From positions 1 to 64,000 of the forward strand of contig NZ_JJOY01000048.1 of NCBI RefSeq assembly GCF_000979455.1: a DNA stretch of 64,000 nt. Reading direction: 5' to 3'. A program made the position numbers and the translations under genes. A model generated the notes under the pieces. It made no database searches, was not told the DNA's origin, and saw nothing but the letters and a program-made list of their open reading frames with translations. This stretch comes from Methanosarcina sp. 2.H.T.1A.6. Its GTDB lineage: Archaea; Halobacteriota; Methanosarcinia; Methanosarcinales; Methanosarcinaceae. Of this stretch, positions 9,273-19,618 are shown in pieces (position 1 is the first letter of the stretch; the number at the start of each line of letters is the position of its first letter).

Positions 9273-10355
9273 GTGAAAATCTTGAGGGTCATTGTTGATA
9301 TAGGGCATCCAGCCCACGTTCATTTTTTTAAAAACACTATTTGGAATCTTGAAAAAAAAGGACACCAGGTTATGGTTGTCTCAAGGGATAAAGATGTTGT
9401 AATAGAGTTATTAGATGCCTATAAAATCCCGCATAAAGTTTTAAGTAAGGTCAAACAGGGTAAGATTCACCTGTTTGAAGAGTTGTTCATAAGAGAGTCT
9501 AAACTTTATAATATAGCCCGCCAGTTTAATCCAGACCTCATTATGGGCATTCTTTCCCCTCCTGTTGCCCATGTTGCGTGGGCACTGGGGAAAAAATCCA
9601 TAATTTTTAATGACACTGAACATGCAGTAATAGCCCAGAAAGTTACCTATCCTTTCTGTGATGTTATATGCACGCCCACATCCTTTAAAAAAGATGCAGG
9701 AAAAAAGCAGATCAAGTACAGCGGCTATCATGAATTGGCATATCTTCATCCAGCTTATTTCTCCCCGAATCCTGAGGTTTTACGGGAACTCGGTATGGAG
9801 GTAGGCGAACCGTTCGTAATTCTGCGCTTTATTTCATGGGGTGCACACCATGATGTGGGACAGCATGGAATCGATAATAAGATCGCACTTATTAAAGAAC
9901 TCGAAAAATTCGGTAAGGTTTTCATTTCTTCAGAAGGAAAACTGGCAGAAGAATTTGACCGATACAGAATCCGGATACCCTCCGAAAAAATCCATGACCT
10001 TCTTTATTATGCTACACTCTGTGTGGGTGAGGGAGCAACCATGGCTGTTGAAAGCGCAATTCTTGGAACTCCGGCTATCTATGTTTCCTCCCTTGCGGGA
10101 ACGATGGGAAACTTTTCGGAACTCGAGGAGAAATACGGTTTGCTCTTCAATTACAGTGATTCGGAATCTGCCCTGAAAAAGGCTGTGGAACTTCTTAAGG
10201 ACCCTGAACTCAAGAAGACCTGGGGCCTTAAGAGAGCTACTCTACTCAGGGATAAAATTAACGTAACCGAATTCATGGTAGAACTCATAGAGGGCCTTCC
10301 TGGTAAAAAGTCCGGAGGTTCCGTATCTGCGGTTTCGGATGAGAGCTATGCATGA
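9273..10355 (+). CDS. DUF354 family protein, GT-B-like glycosyltransferase
   Basis: The 360-residue protein has the DUF354 opening VDIGHPAHVHFFKN and the C-terminal nucleotide-sugar-type loop GEGATMAVESAILGTPAI, which resembles UDP-GlcNAc 2-epimerases and GT-B transferases. Its activity is not established. It is the first of five co-directional genes to 14649, overlapping the next by 17 bases. GTG at 9273 has GGGGGAT ten bases upstream; a TTG at 9282 with GGGAG is an alternative. It probably acts on surface-glycan precursors. Confidence 0.82.
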   Translation: MKILRVIVDIGHPAHVHFFKNTIWNLEKKGHQVMVVSRDKDVVIELLDAYKIPHKVLSKVKQGKIHLFEELFIRESKLYNIARQFNPDLIMGILSPPVAHVAWALGKKSIIFNDTEHAVIAQKVTYPFCDVICTPTSFKKDAGKKQIKYSGYHELAYLHPAYFSPNPEVLRELGMEVGEPFVILRFISWGAHHDVGQHGIDNKIALIKELEKFGKVFISSEGKLAEEFDRYRIRIPSEKIHDLLYYATLCVGEGATMAVESAILGTPAIYVSSLAGTMGNFSELEEKYGLLFNYSDSESALKKAVELLKDPELKKTWGLKRATLLRDKINVTEFMVELIEGLPGKKSGGSVSAVSDESYA

Positions 10356-11388
10356 TTTACTAAAGCAAAACGCAAAAATCTGGGACATTTTTTCCCGAAA
10401 AGAAGAGTATTTATCCGAAAAGCTCGATGAGCACGGGCGTTTTCTTTTTGCTGAGAAAGACCTCAGAAACGCCTCTGAGCCTGAGGCATCCAGATACCTG
10501 GTAGAGCACGGGATGAAAGTTGAATTTCCGGAAAACAAAACCTTTGCTGTATGTTTGACTCATGACATGGATGATATTTATCCTCCTCTTTCCCACAGCC
10601 TTCTGTCCTCAGCCCACTGCCTGAAAGATCTGGATTTCCGGAGTTTGGCAGCTCAGTTCCTCTGGAAATCCCGAGGGCCTGAGCACTCGCCTTATCTTAA
10701 CTTTTCAGAAATCATGGATCTAGAGGCCGGTTTTGGGGCAAAGTCCTCATTTTACTTCATTGCTAGCAGAGAGGACCCCAAAAGGTTCAGATATGATATA
10801 GAGGATGTAGAAAGCTATCTGGGAGAAATTTCCGATAGAGGGTGGGAAGCTGGTCTGCATGGTGGATATTATTCATATAACAACCTTGAAGCGCTAAAAA
10901 GTGAAAAAAAAAGGCTGGAAAACGTTTTGGGTAAAAAAGTCCTCGGTTTCCGCAACCATTATCTCAGGTTCAAAACTCCGGAAACCTGGGAACTGCTGGC
11001 AGATGCCGGTTTTAGCTATGATTCAACTTTCGGATACAGTGATTCAGTTGGCTTCAGGAACGGCATGTGCCACCCTTTCAGACCATATAATCTGAATGAA
11101 GACCGGGAGATAGGCATCCTGGAAATCCCGCTTACTGTAATGGATGTAGCTCTTTTCAAAGATTCCAGATCTTTTGAGGAAGCCTGGAGATGCACAAAGG
11201 ACCTGATAGATACAACAGCAAGGTTCAATGGGGTCATTACCCTGCTGTGGCATAACTTCGTTTTCGGGTGCAGTTTCAGAAAAGACTGGATCAAACTCTA
11301 TAAAATGGCTCTGCAGTACTGCTCTGAAAAAGGGGCATGGATGACAAGCGGAGAAGAGATTTACAGGTGGTGGGAGAATGAATTCTGA
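10339..11388 (+). CDS. Polysaccharide-deacetylase-fold protein
   Basis: Of 349 residues, 74-79 read THDMDD, the metal-binding motif 1 of NodB-type deacetylases. LHGGYYSY and GFRNHYLRF follow at the places of motifs 2 and 3, and LLWHNFVF near the end fits the last histidine motif. Family enzymes remove N-acetyl groups from amino-sugar polymers or lipid-linked sugars. It overlaps its upstream neighbour by 17 bases and the downstream GT2 by 11, so the three are translationally coupled. The start may be the ATG at 10348. Substrate unknown. Confidence 0.72.
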   Translation: MRAMHDLLKQNAKIWDIFSRKEEYLSEKLDEHGRFLFAEKDLRNASEPEASRYLVEHGMKVEFPENKTFAVCLTHDMDDIYPPLSHSLLSSAHCLKDLDFRSLAAQFLWKSRGPEHSPYLNFSEIMDLEAGFGAKSSFYFIASREDPKRFRYDIEDVESYLGEISDRGWEAGLHGGYYSYNNLEALKSEKKRLENVLGKKVLGFRNHYLRFKTPETWELLADAGFSYDSTFGYSDSVGFRNGMCHPFRPYNLNEDREIGILEIPLTVMDVALFKDSRSFEEAWRCTKDLIDTTARFNGVITLLWHNFVFGCSFRKDWIKLYKMALQYCSEKGAWMTSGEEIYRWWENEF

Positions 11389-12304
11389 TTCTAATGGGAA
11401 GTATCTGCTGATTACACCTGCAAGGAATGAAGAGGAAAACCTTCCTGATGTTTCTAAGTCTGTAACAGGGCAGAAAGTAACACCTGCACTATGGATCATA
11501 GTGGATGATGGGAGTACGGATGAGACTCCCCGCATTCTCGAAGGGCTGAAGGCAAGATACTCCTGGATTCAGAGCATAAGGCTCCCTCCAAGGCCAAGAG
11601 ATATAACCTTTCACTATAGCTACGTCTGCAAACAGGGATTTGATCATGCACTGGATTACTGCAGGGAAAATGGCATTGAGTATGATTACATAGGTCTTCT
11701 TGACGCCGATACCGTACTCGATGAAAACTATTTTATAAAGTTACTGGGCGAATTTGAAAAAGATTCATCTCTTGGGATTGCAAGTGGAGGGGTTTACTAT
11801 GACGTTGGTGGCAAACTTTCACGAGAAGTCTCAGATAAAAATCTGCCCCGCGGCACAGGAAGGCTCTGGAGAAAATCCTGTTTCCTCGAGACTGAAGGTT
11901 ATCTGGTAGAACCATCTCCTGATTCCATTTCCAATATTAAAGCCCTTCTTCGGGGCTGGCAACTCAGGCAGTACGCAGATGTAGTTGAAATCCAGAAACG
12001 AAAGACGAGTGCAGGGGAGGGACTCTGGAAAGGATATGTAAAAAATGGCTGGATGGCTTATTATGTGGATAAAAATTTGCCTGTGGTTCTGTTAAATACG
12101 CTTTATTATACTCTGAAGTCTCCCTATTACACAGGAATTGCATACCTCTATGGATACCTCAATTCAACCCTTAAGAGGGAGAAAAAGATCAAGGACATGG
12201 AAATAAGGGCTTACTACAGAAGTTTAAACATCAGGCTGTTGTTTTCCAGAATCTCGGGGGCTTTAAGCCGTAACTCTACAGATGCCCAGCAGGGAGAACG
12301 GTGA
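11378..12304 (+). CDS. Glycosyltransferase family 2
   Basis: The 308-residue protein has a GT-A fold: PARNEEENL at the N-terminus, IIVDDGSTDETP for nucleotide binding, and LLDADT as the D-x-D-type metal site. It would transfer a sugar from a nucleotide donor on the cytoplasmic side. No membrane span is obvious. A strong GGTGGTGGGAG precedes the ATG inside the end of the upstream gene. Confidence 0.9.
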   Translation: MNSDSNGKYLLITPARNEEENLPDVSKSVTGQKVTPALWIIVDDGSTDETPRILEGLKARYSWIQSIRLPPRPRDITFHYSYVCKQGFDHALDYCRENGIEYDYIGLLDADTVLDENYFIKLLGEFEKDSSLGIASGGVYYDVGGKLSREVSDKNLPRGTGRLWRKSCFLETEGYLVEPSPDSISNIKALLRGWQLRQYADVVEIQKRKTSAGEGLWKGYVKNGWMAYYVDKNLPVVLLNTLYYTLKSPYYTGIAYLYGYLNSTLKREKKIKDMEIRAYYRSLNIRLLFSRISGALSRNSTDAQQGER

Positions 12305-12349
12305 ACATTTTAAAATATTTTATAAGAGTTATGTATTGAAGGTGATAGT

Positions 12350-13564
12350 ATGAAGATGCTCTTTCTGGATATAGTATGGCCCCTTTACCTGGCTGATGGT
12401 TCGCTTATCCACAGGCATGAGCTTGTAAGCAACCTGGCGAAGCTGGGCAATGAAATCCATATCTTCACTACCGATAGTTCTACTCTTTCTAACCTGGACA
12501 ATATCCGCTGCCATTATATATGTCCTGGAAGCCTTCTGACCCTCACACTCAACTATTTCCGGAGCTCTGCAGGTCTGGTCGGTTCCGAAACTTTTGATGT
12601 GCTGTATACCAGAAATCCTAATTTCGGTTTTCTTGCCGGGTTCTTTTGCAAAAGCAGATGCAAAACTCTGGTTTATGAATTAAATGGAATCCCGGAGGAT
12701 GAAAGCAGCCTTATCAAATCCAGGTGCAGTGAGGAGAAGTCTTTGAAAGAGGAACAAATGGTAAATTTATCCCGGTATTTTTCTTCTGCAAAAGCCAGTT
12801 TAAAGGTTTCGGTTCTGAAAAAAGCTCTTGGGTTTTCAGATAAGGTAATCGCAGTAACTCCAGGAATAAAAGCGAATCTTGAGAGTTCTTACAACATTCC
12901 AGGAGAAAAAATAACTGTGGTATCCAACGGAGCAAACACTTCCCTGTTCAAACCTCTTGAGCAGGAGGCCTGCAGGAAAGAGCTTGGTCTGGACGCGGAA
13001 ACTCCTTATATATGTTTTGTGGGAAACCTTGCTCCCTGGCAGGGGGTAGAATATCTGGTAAAGGCAGCTTCTTCAATACTTTCCAGGTCTCCTGAGTGCC
13101 GTTTTCTTATTGTCGGCGATGGAGTTATGAAAGAGGAGTTGCTCAACCTCTCAAAGGAGCTCGGGGTTGCAGACAGGTTTGTTTTTACAGGTGTGGTTTC
13201 CTATGACCGCGTGCCTGTGTACATCAATGCAAGTGATATCTGCGCTGCTCCCTTTATCCTGGCCAGAAACGCAAAAATAGGGCTCTCCCCTCTGAAACTA
13301 TATGAGTATATGGCTTGCGGAAAGCCAGTTGTTGCGAGTGCGATCAGCGGGGTTGATGATGTCCTTAAGGCTTCAGAAGGAGGAATTCCTGTCCCTCCAG
13401 AAAACCCGGAAGCCCTTGCAGACGCTATCTCAAAGCTACTTGATAATCGGGAATTGAGGGCGAAACTGGGCTCAAAAGGTTTAAGTCATGTTACTGAAAA
13501 TTACAGCTGGTACAGTGTTGCGAAACAGGTAGACGGGGTCTGCAAATCGGGACTCAAAGGCTGA
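12350..13564 (+). CDS. Glycosyltransferase family 4
   Basis: This is a 404-residue GT-B protein. The N-terminal domain includes the YTRNPNFGFLAG acceptor region; the C-terminal donor domain has FVGNLAPWQG, FLIVGDG and the E-x7-E region, with KLYEYMACGKPVVAS. The ATG follows AAGGTGATA, 45 bases after the GT2 gene in the same direction, so one operon is likely. Donor and acceptor sugars cannot be told. Confidence 0.92.
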   Translation: MKMLFLDIVWPLYLADGSLIHRHELVSNLAKLGNEIHIFTTDSSTLSNLDNIRCHYICPGSLLTLTLNYFRSSAGLVGSETFDVLYTRNPNFGFLAGFFCKSRCKTLVYELNGIPEDESSLIKSRCSEEKSLKEEQMVNLSRYFSSAKASLKVSVLKKALGFSDKVIAVTPGIKANLESSYNIPGEKITVVSNGANTSLFKPLEQEACRKELGLDAETPYICFVGNLAPWQGVEYLVKAASSILSRSPECRFLIVGDGVMKEELLNLSKELGVADRFVFTGVVSYDRVPVYINASDICAAPFILARNAKIGLSPLKLYEYMACGKPVVASAISGVDDVLKASEGGIPVPPENPEALADAISKLLDNRELRAKLGSKGLSHVTENYSWYSVAKQVDGVCKSGLKG

Positions 13565-13641
13565 ACGCCCGGAATCCGTCTTTCTTATGTTATTATAACT
13601 TGTCAAAAATACAAATTATTGTCTTTCACACGGGGCTTAAA

Positions 13642-14649
13642 ATGGACGAAATTGAAGTCAGAGAATTATTACAGTCTGAATATAATGACTGGGATCTGCT
13701 TGTGGAAAAAGCTCAACCCGGTACGCTCTTTCACACAAGTGACTGGCTGGGAATCTGCAGAGATGTCCTTTCCAGAGACTTAAAGATTTATGGTTGTTTC
13801 AGAAACGGTGAGCTTGTGGGCGGATGTCCCATTTTCATTAAGAACATCAAAGGGATGCTGAAAGTAGCATCTTCGACCTGTAATATGACTGATTATTGCG
13901 GCCCCCTTATAAAAGAGGGAGCCAGCTCTAAAGCTAGCAAACGTATGCAGGACACACACGAGATCCTTGAAGCTCTTAGAGAATTCCTCTGCAATCAGGG
14001 ATTCGACAGCATTACCCTTACACTTGCTCCCGGGCTTGAAGACGTAAGACCTTTTACCTGGAAAGGATGGGAGTCGAGTGTGCATTATACTCATCATCTC
14101 GACCTTAAAGAAAATGTAGATAGTAATCTTTCGAGGAAAATCCGGAGAGAACTTAAGAGCGCAGAGGAAGCAGGGCTTAAAACGAGAGTCTCAAACGACC
14201 CTGAAACTTATTATCGCCTGCTTTCCCTTGTCTATGATAAACAAAATCTGGAACCTCCTGTGCCAAAGGAATTCTTTGAAAGGGTATTTAAGTTGATCCG
14301 GGAGAAAGATGTTGGCTATATGTTTGTCTCAGAGACTCTCGAAGGAGAAGTAATTGCGTCTCATCTGAACCTGTATGGTAAAAAATGCACGGTTACCTGG
14401 TCTTCAGCCCTTAATCCTGAATTCGGTAGAATGGGTCCAAATGCGCTTCTATATTATAATGAGTTTCTCGACCTGAAGTCCAGAAATTTTGAATATATGA
14501 ATGTAATGGCAGCAAACATCCCACGATTTACGGACTTTATTATGGGATTTTCCCCGAAGATTGTTCCTTATTATAGAGTAACCCTGCGCAGCAAAAAATA
14601 TTCCCTTATGAGGTTATTATACCAGGCTACGCATGAAGAATCAGAATGA
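13642..14649 (+). CDS. FemAB/GNAT-like acyl or aminoacyl transferase
   Basis: The 335-residue protein resembles the FemAB-like (COG2348) branch of the GNAT superfamily: FHTSDWL early, GGCPIFIKN, an LSRKIRRELKSAEEAGL helix, and MGPNALLYYNEFLDLKSRNFEYMNVMAANIP at the C-terminal acyl-binding region. Bacterial relatives add amino acids to peptidoglycan or act in exopolysaccharide export loci; archaea lack murein, so an acyl modification of the surface glycan is the likely role. ATG at 13642 with CGGGG is preferred over a TTG 42 bases upstream. It is the last gene of the 9273-14649 run. Confidence 0.7.
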   Translation: MDEIEVRELLQSEYNDWDLLVEKAQPGTLFHTSDWLGICRDVLSRDLKIYGCFRNGELVGGCPIFIKNIKGMLKVASSTCNMTDYCGPLIKEGASSKASKRMQDTHEILEALREFLCNQGFDSITLTLAPGLEDVRPFTWKGWESSVHYTHHLDLKENVDSNLSRKIRRELKSAEEAGLKTRVSNDPETYYRLLSLVYDKQNLEPPVPKEFFERVFKLIREKDVGYMFVSETLEGEVIASHLNLYGKKCTVTWSSALNPEFGRMGPNALLYYNEFLDLKSRNFEYMNVMAANIPRFTDFIMGFSPKIVPYYRVTLRSKKYSLMRLLYQATHEESE

Positions 14650-14816
14650 TTGGAGAAGCAGGAGAATTTTATTCTTGCTTTAAGGAATATTTTCCTCACT
14701 GAAAAGAATAATTCCTTACCGAAAGCCGGAATAAGCTAGAAAACCGAAATCAGGATATTTTTCCTGAAATCGTAATTTAATCATTTTTTTTCCTGGAAGG
14801 AGATTTAATCTCCTTC

Positions 14817-16274
14817 TCAGGTCCTATTTCTTACGTTCACAAGAAAAGTTGAGAACATTTTCCTGAATATAGGATCGTCGTGAAGGGTTATTGCGTAATA
14901 GATAACTGTTATGATGACGGCTGCAAATATTATTACGTAAAAGCTTGAGGAAATCATCTCTATTAGAATTAACGGGATCGAAACAACGAGGCCGATTGTC
15001 GTATATTTTATAAGGATTTCTATGCTTTCTTTCTTGCTAATTCCTGCAAGGCCCAGCAGGTATGCATTGTTCCATAACCAGAACACAATCCCTGTAAAGC
15101 TGTACAGGGCAAGAGCGAACTCAGGGGTTCCATAAGTTCCTCCAATGACCAGGGCTACTATCCTTGAGATCAGGAGAATTATACTGAAGGTAAGCCAGAC
15201 GGTCTGTTTCTCAAATACATTATAGAGAGTTGATATCGGTGAAGAAAGAAAGACCAGGAAGATCCAGGGCACAAGAATTTTTACATATGTGCCTGCAATG
15301 CCCCATTCCTCTCCGAAAGCAAATGTGAAGATCTGCTCTCCGAGAATCATCAGGAGTATCATAGGGAAGATTCCTATCGATATCAGCTTTTTATAAACCT
15401 CCCCAACTATAACCGTCATATCTCCTTTTCCGTTCCCGTTCTTAACCTCGCTTACTTTCTGGAAAAAAACCTGTCCTATAGCGCTGCCTACAATTCCCAT
15501 TGGAAGGTTTACAACCTGATTTGCAAGTGAAAAATGCCCTACAACTGATGTACTGTAAAAGTATGCGAGCAAAAAAGCAGGGACCTGTGGAGAAATAGTG
15601 TTTGCGATCGATGACCAGGAACTGAATAACGGAAATTTTTTGTATTGAATGGCCATTTCTTTCATTCTTTTTAATGAGATCTTTTTGAATACCTGAATAT
15701 CTTTTTTAATGCCCTTGAGCATGACAAGGTCTGCAAATGCATATCCTGCAATAAATCCGCCAACCAGGCCTAATGGGGTAACACTCCATTTCGCAAATCC
15801 TATTTGAAATGCCTTTGATGTTAAGGTGTTCGAAACTCTGGACCCTGCAATGACTCCAAACCGGGTTTTTCTTGAAAGCCAGTAATTTTGCACAAAAAAC
15901 ATACCGTTGAGGAATATTATTAGCGGAAGGAGAGGCAAATACCTTGAAATCCCCGGGGTATTGAAAAGATTAATATTATCCGGAATAAACAAAACCACTA
16001 TGCCTGTCAGTAAGGATATGAAAGTTACCAGTACGGTGCATACAGAGGCAACATTTGCAGCATCCTCCTCTGTTTTTGGCAGCATGATCGCAAATTGATA
16101 CGAAAAAGTAGAAACTATTACAAGTATGCCTGAGATTGACAGGAAAAGCTGAAAAATCCCAAAATCATCTGGGTTATAAATTCTTGTGATTATGGGTATA
16201 AGAAGTATACTCAGAAACTGTGCAGTAACACTTCCGGATATAAGCTTTAGTACGTTAGTGATAAAGTTCGACAT
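14817..16274 (-). CDS. Polysaccharide flippase, Wzx-like
   Basis: The 485-residue integral membrane protein has about 12-14 spans. It opens LKLISGSVTAQFLSILLIPIITRIYNPDDFGIFQ, the pattern of O-antigen/teichoic flippases. It would move a lipid-linked glycan outwards. I use the ATG at 16274; a longer frame from 16331 exists but its extra 19 residues look non-coding, and the ribosome site is weak in both cases. It converges on the FemAB-like gene and lies downstream of the GT-C-like gene in the same direction. Confidence 0.88.
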   Translation of the reverse strand: MSNFITNVLKLISGSVTAQFLSILLIPIITRIYNPDDFGIFQLFLSISGILVIVSTFSYQFAIMLPKTEEDAANVASVCTVLVTFISLLTGIVVLFIPDNINLFNTPGISRYLPLLPLIIFLNGMFFVQNYWLSRKTRFGVIAGSRVSNTLTSKAFQIGFAKWSVTPLGLVGGFIAGYAFADLVMLKGIKKDIQVFKKISLKRMKEMAIQYKKFPLFSSWSSIANTISPQVPAFLLAYFYSTSVVGHFSLANQVVNLPMGIVGSAIGQVFFQKVSEVKNGNGKGDMTVIVGEVYKKLISIGIFPMILLMILGEQIFTFAFGEEWGIAGTYVKILVPWIFLVFLSSPISTLYNVFEKQTVWLTFSIILLISRIVALVIGGTYGTPEFALALYSFTGIVFWLWNNAYLLGLAGISKKESIEILIKYTTIGLVVSIPLILIEMISSSFYVIIFAAVIITVIYYAITLHDDPIFRKMFSTFLVNVRNRT

Positions 16275-16377
16275 GGGGTTTCCAACTTCTAAATATATTA
16301 ATTCAGTTTCTCCGTAGATAGGGGGTTTCACTCAGGTGATTTATATAATAGTTTCCGATGAATTTTTATTTTTTTAC

Positions 16378-18303
16378 TTATTTGTTCTCTTTAAGGTAAG
16401 CAAGTACTTCTGCATTGTCATATACCAGTGCATATTCCGGAGCTTCGAAGCTGTTGAAGAATTCTACTGGTAATGGCTTGATTATGTTTATTCCGTATCT
16501 ATTCGGGTCATTTATGGATATTGGTTCCCCCAGGGATGATCTTCTCAGCAATACCATACGATCGCCGCTTATTTCTCTCGACTCGATCTGGTTTGTATTG
16601 AAGTATGTTGCGTTATTTGCATCATATCCCTGATCCCTGTAAAAAAGACAGCTGTCATAGGGAGCATCCATCAGAATGTTTCCTGAGTACACGGCAGATA
16701 ATGTTTTCACAGGCTGGATTTCAATGTTCTTGAACTGGTTTCTTACGGTTGTCTCTTTTCCTACAAGAGGATTGTCTTTATTAATACCTGGTGTGGTAAC
16801 CATTACGAATGAGAAGAACAACACTATGATGAAAATTGCAGAAATTTTTGCTTTTTTAGAGTTAAACAGGCTTGTTAGCTTCAATATATATGAGGCAGCT
16901 ACCAGGACCAGAAATACTGCTATTAGCGGGAACCACCTGCTTGTAAGGAAATTTCTCATACCCAGTAAAGGAATTCCGTAAGCAAAGCTATACAGAATTA
17001 CAACAACCAGAGCAATTGAGAACTTATCTCTTTTTTCGGCGTCCCTGCGGGAAAACCATGTCAGAACTCCTCCTATTGCAAAGAAAGGCAGGGCAAGGTA
17101 GCTTATGTGAAGTATCAGTACTTCCAGTGAGTCCGGATTGGTTGCAGTCCCCACGATAAGTTCCTCACTTGAGTAGCTGGATCCAACCTGAAGTACTTCC
17201 ATGAGAGGTTTGAAGATCATCTCAAAAAAGGAGGTCTCCGGAGTGACATATGTAAACATCCAGTAGGTTTGCAGGCTAATCACAAAAAATAGGAGGTAAT
17301 TAAAACTGGCTGCTGCAGTGGGTAAACTCTCATACAGGAGGTTGTGCAGGTATTTCCCTAATAAAATTGAAACTAAAGACAGAAAAACCACAAAAGTAGT
17401 TAACTGGTGGGTCAGCACCATCAGAACCGTAGCCAGGAGAAGAAGTCCTGTCTGCACCAGGCCCGGCTTTTCGCTAAAGATTGCATACAGGATAATTATA
17501 AAGTAGCAAAGAACCAGGGAACCCGGGGTTATATTTGTAATCCCGCTGACAATATTGTGATTATTCAAGTTTATTAATAAAGCTGCAAGCAAGCCCATCT
17601 GAGGGCCTTCGAGTTTCTTTCCTATAAGGTAAATCCCTGCCGTACTGAAAATATTGGCAAATCCTATAGAATAAAAGAATCCGTCCTTGATATCCAGTCC
17701 GCCCATAAGCTGGGTTATCGAGACAAAAATGTGGGCAAGAGGATAATATAAATATTTACTGCTGATCTCAATAGGGGGAATAGCCCCTGTTTCAGTAATC
17801 AGTTTTGCCATACCTGCATGAAAATAAGCGTCATAGCCCATGAGACTTGGGAAATTATAATAGATTCCGGCTCTTATAAGGATTGAAAGAAGGAATATCT
17901 GTAGTAATATTGAAGTTACCCTGTCTCCTTCTCTTACATACAGGATTTCCGAAGCTATGATTCCTGCGAGTATGCATATCAGTATGAAATAAGATATGGG
18001 CCTGTAATACAGGTTCATGCTATATACGAGCACACTTATCAGAAATACGAGATAAAAGGAAAGGTTGAGTACATTCTTTAACCTGTCTTTTCCTGAGGAA
18101 ATGGGGGACTCACTTTTAAATTTTTTTCTAAATATATAATAGATTAAGCAGGCAGAAAACACAGCAATTCCGATATCCTTCTGGTTTAAATTGATCAGGT
18201 AATATAACGAAACAATAAACACGCCTAAATTGAATCCCATTACACTGAGAATCGTGTCAAGATTTCCAGTAAATCTCTCTTTATACCTTTTTATAGTTTC
18301 CAT
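16378..18303 (-). CDS. Large multi-span membrane protein, GT-C glycosyltransferase-like
   Basis: The protein has 641 codons and about 12-14 spans. An acidic, aromatic loop reads MGYDAYFHAGMAKLI, followed by YYPLAHIF, the layout of the first external loop of lipid-sugar-dependent GT-C enzymes, where an Asp is catalytic. A soluble C-terminal part of about 110 residues follows the last span. The ATG at 18303 is preceded by GAGGG; upstream codons to 18381 are not convincing. It is followed 103 bases later by the flippase. An O-antigen-polymerase-like role is possible. Compare the other large membrane protein at 34525. Confidence 0.65.
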   Translation of the reverse strand: METIKRYKERFTGNLDTILSVMGFNLGVFIVSLYYLINLNQKDIGIAVFSACLIYYIFRKKFKSESPISSGKDRLKNVLNLSFYLVFLISVLVYSMNLYYRPISYFILICILAGIIASEILYVREGDRVTSILLQIFLLSILIRAGIYYNFPSLMGYDAYFHAGMAKLITETGAIPPIEISSKYLYYPLAHIFVSITQLMGGLDIKDGFFYSIGFANIFSTAGIYLIGKKLEGPQMGLLAALLINLNNHNIVSGITNITPGSLVLCYFIIILYAIFSEKPGLVQTGLLLLATVLMVLTHQLTTFVVFLSLVSILLGKYLHNLLYESLPTAAASFNYLLFFVISLQTYWMFTYVTPETSFFEMIFKPLMEVLQVGSSYSSEELIVGTATNPDSLEVLILHISYLALPFFAIGGVLTWFSRRDAEKRDKFSIALVVVILYSFAYGIPLLGMRNFLTSRWFPLIAVFLVLVAASYILKLTSLFNSKKAKISAIFIIVLFFSFVMVTTPGINKDNPLVGKETTVRNQFKNIEIQPVKTLSAVYSGNILMDAPYDSCLFYRDQGYDANNATYFNTNQIESREISGDRMVLLRRSSLGEPISINDPNRYGINIIKPLPVEFFNSFEAPEYALVYDNAEVLAYLKENK

Positions 18304-18385
18304 ACAACCCTCAACATAACAACTTTCTTTAGGATTATATAGTTTCCCGATGAAGCATTTTTCTTTTATAAGAAGAAGCATGAAA

Positions 18386-18418
18386 CCCCAGGGTTTTAGC
18401 CTGGGGATAGTTCACAAA
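18386..18418 (+). mobile_element. Solo IS200/IS605 right-end hairpin
   Basis: CCCCAGG-GTTTTAG-CCTGGGG forms a seven-base stem and is followed by ATAGTTCAC. Similar CCTGGGG/GCGGG hairpins followed by (A/C)GTTCAC or GTCCAC occur at 377-396, 4228 and 33741. There is no TnpA or TnpB here. In IS200/IS605 elements the right end with the preceding 3' gene end also forms the 3' part of the TnpB guide RNA. Confidence 0.45.
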
Positions 18419-18682
18419 TCCAAACTATCCTTTTTATCGGACTGTAATTTCTTTTAACCTTTCCTTTAAGCCTTGATATCTGTTTTTCTCCATTCTCTTC
18501 TAAACGAATTCTATTTTTTTAGTTGATATCTCTTTTACTTTTTTTTAAATTTCAGCATTGTCCTTAATGCCTTATTCTTTTTCCCACCAGTTACATATCT
18601 GAGCCCTGGGGACACTCCTACTCCTTTTAAAGAGTCAGTTTCATGAGTGAATTCAGATAGATTGCTTCACCCGGCTGCAGCT

Positions 18683-19618
18683 TCATATCTCAATCATTTT
18701 TTCTTCCCTGTATGACCGGATTGCAGCCAGTGCCACTTCCAGAGCATGTTTTCCTTCTTCTCCCGAGGGCATCGGGCAGGTTCCATCCTTTGCACAGCAG
18801 ATAAAATGGGAGAGTTCTTTTTGCAGAGGTTCGGCTTTTTCTACCCTGGCTTTCTGGATCCAGCCATCGTCGTGGAGCTCCACACTTTGATCAAGATAGT
18901 CCAGATATGCAACACCCTTCAGACCAACAGCCGTTAGCTTCCGGATTTTGTGGGGGGTAAGCCAGTTTGTCTCCACAAGCCCTGAGTATGCATGGTTCAG
19001 GCGGAGATGAATTGTCGCATGATCTTCAAAGGAATGAATGTCTGATCCTGCTACGGCATATACCTGGTTTATCTTCATTCCGTAGATACAGGAGATTATA
19101 TCTATGTCATGTACCCCAATATCCAGGATTACCCCCACATCCCTTATCCTGGGATTGTAAGGCCCGACTCTTCTGGTTGAAACTGAGACGATTTTTCCCA
19201 GAGTCCCTGAGTCAACGATTTCTTTTAATTTCAGGACCGCAGGATTAAACCTTTCTATGTGTCCTACCATCAGGTGCCTGTCCATCTCTTCAGCAGATTC
19301 GATCATTGCAGCTGCATTTTCCACACTGTCTGCAATAGGCTTTTCTACAAGCACGTCTGCCCCGGCTTCAAGTGCATCAAGCACTATGGGGCAATGAAGG
19401 GTAGTAGGAGCTGCGATACTTATTGCGTCAAGCTTTTTTTTCTCAAACATTTTTTTATGGTCTGCAAAAGGCAGTGTATTATATCTTGCTGCAAGCTCTT
19501 TTACCCTTGAAGTATTGGGATCGGAAATCCCTATCAGTTTAACGTCTTCCATTTCACTATAGATCCTGACATGGTTCTCCCCCATGTAACCGGTTCCAAC
19601 CACTCCTACGCGTATCAA
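18683..19618 (-). CDS. Gfo/Idh/MocA family NAD(P)-dependent oxidoreductase, possibly UDP-GlcNAc 3-dehydrogenase-like
   Basis: The 311-residue protein has VGVVGTGYMGENH as nucleotide-binding motif, the family's EKP (VLVEKPIADS) near residue 95, and VGHIERFNP in the C-terminal substrate domain, with DIGVHDIDI as the conserved histidine helix. Methanogen homologues oxidise UDP-GlcNAc at C3 in surface-sugar pathways; this assignment is by family. TTG at 19618 is chosen because GGGGGGT sits seven bases before it; a TTG at 19636 lacks such a site. It stands alone, with 1.3 kb of non-coding DNA upstream. Confidence 0.82.
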   Translation of the reverse strand: MIRVGVVGTGYMGENHVRIYSEMEDVKLIGISDPNTSRVKELAARYNTLPFADHKKMFEKKKLDAISIAAPTTLHCPIVLDALEAGADVLVEKPIADSVENAAAMIESAEEMDRHLMVGHIERFNPAVLKLKEIVDSGTLGKIVSVSTRRVGPYNPRIRDVGVILDIGVHDIDIISCIYGMKINQVYAVAGSDIHSFEDHATIHLRLNHAYSGLVETNWLTPHKIRKLTAVGLKGVAYLDYLDQSVELHDDGWIQKARVEKAEPLQKELSHFICCAKDGTCPMPSGEEGKHALEVALAAIRSYREEKMIEI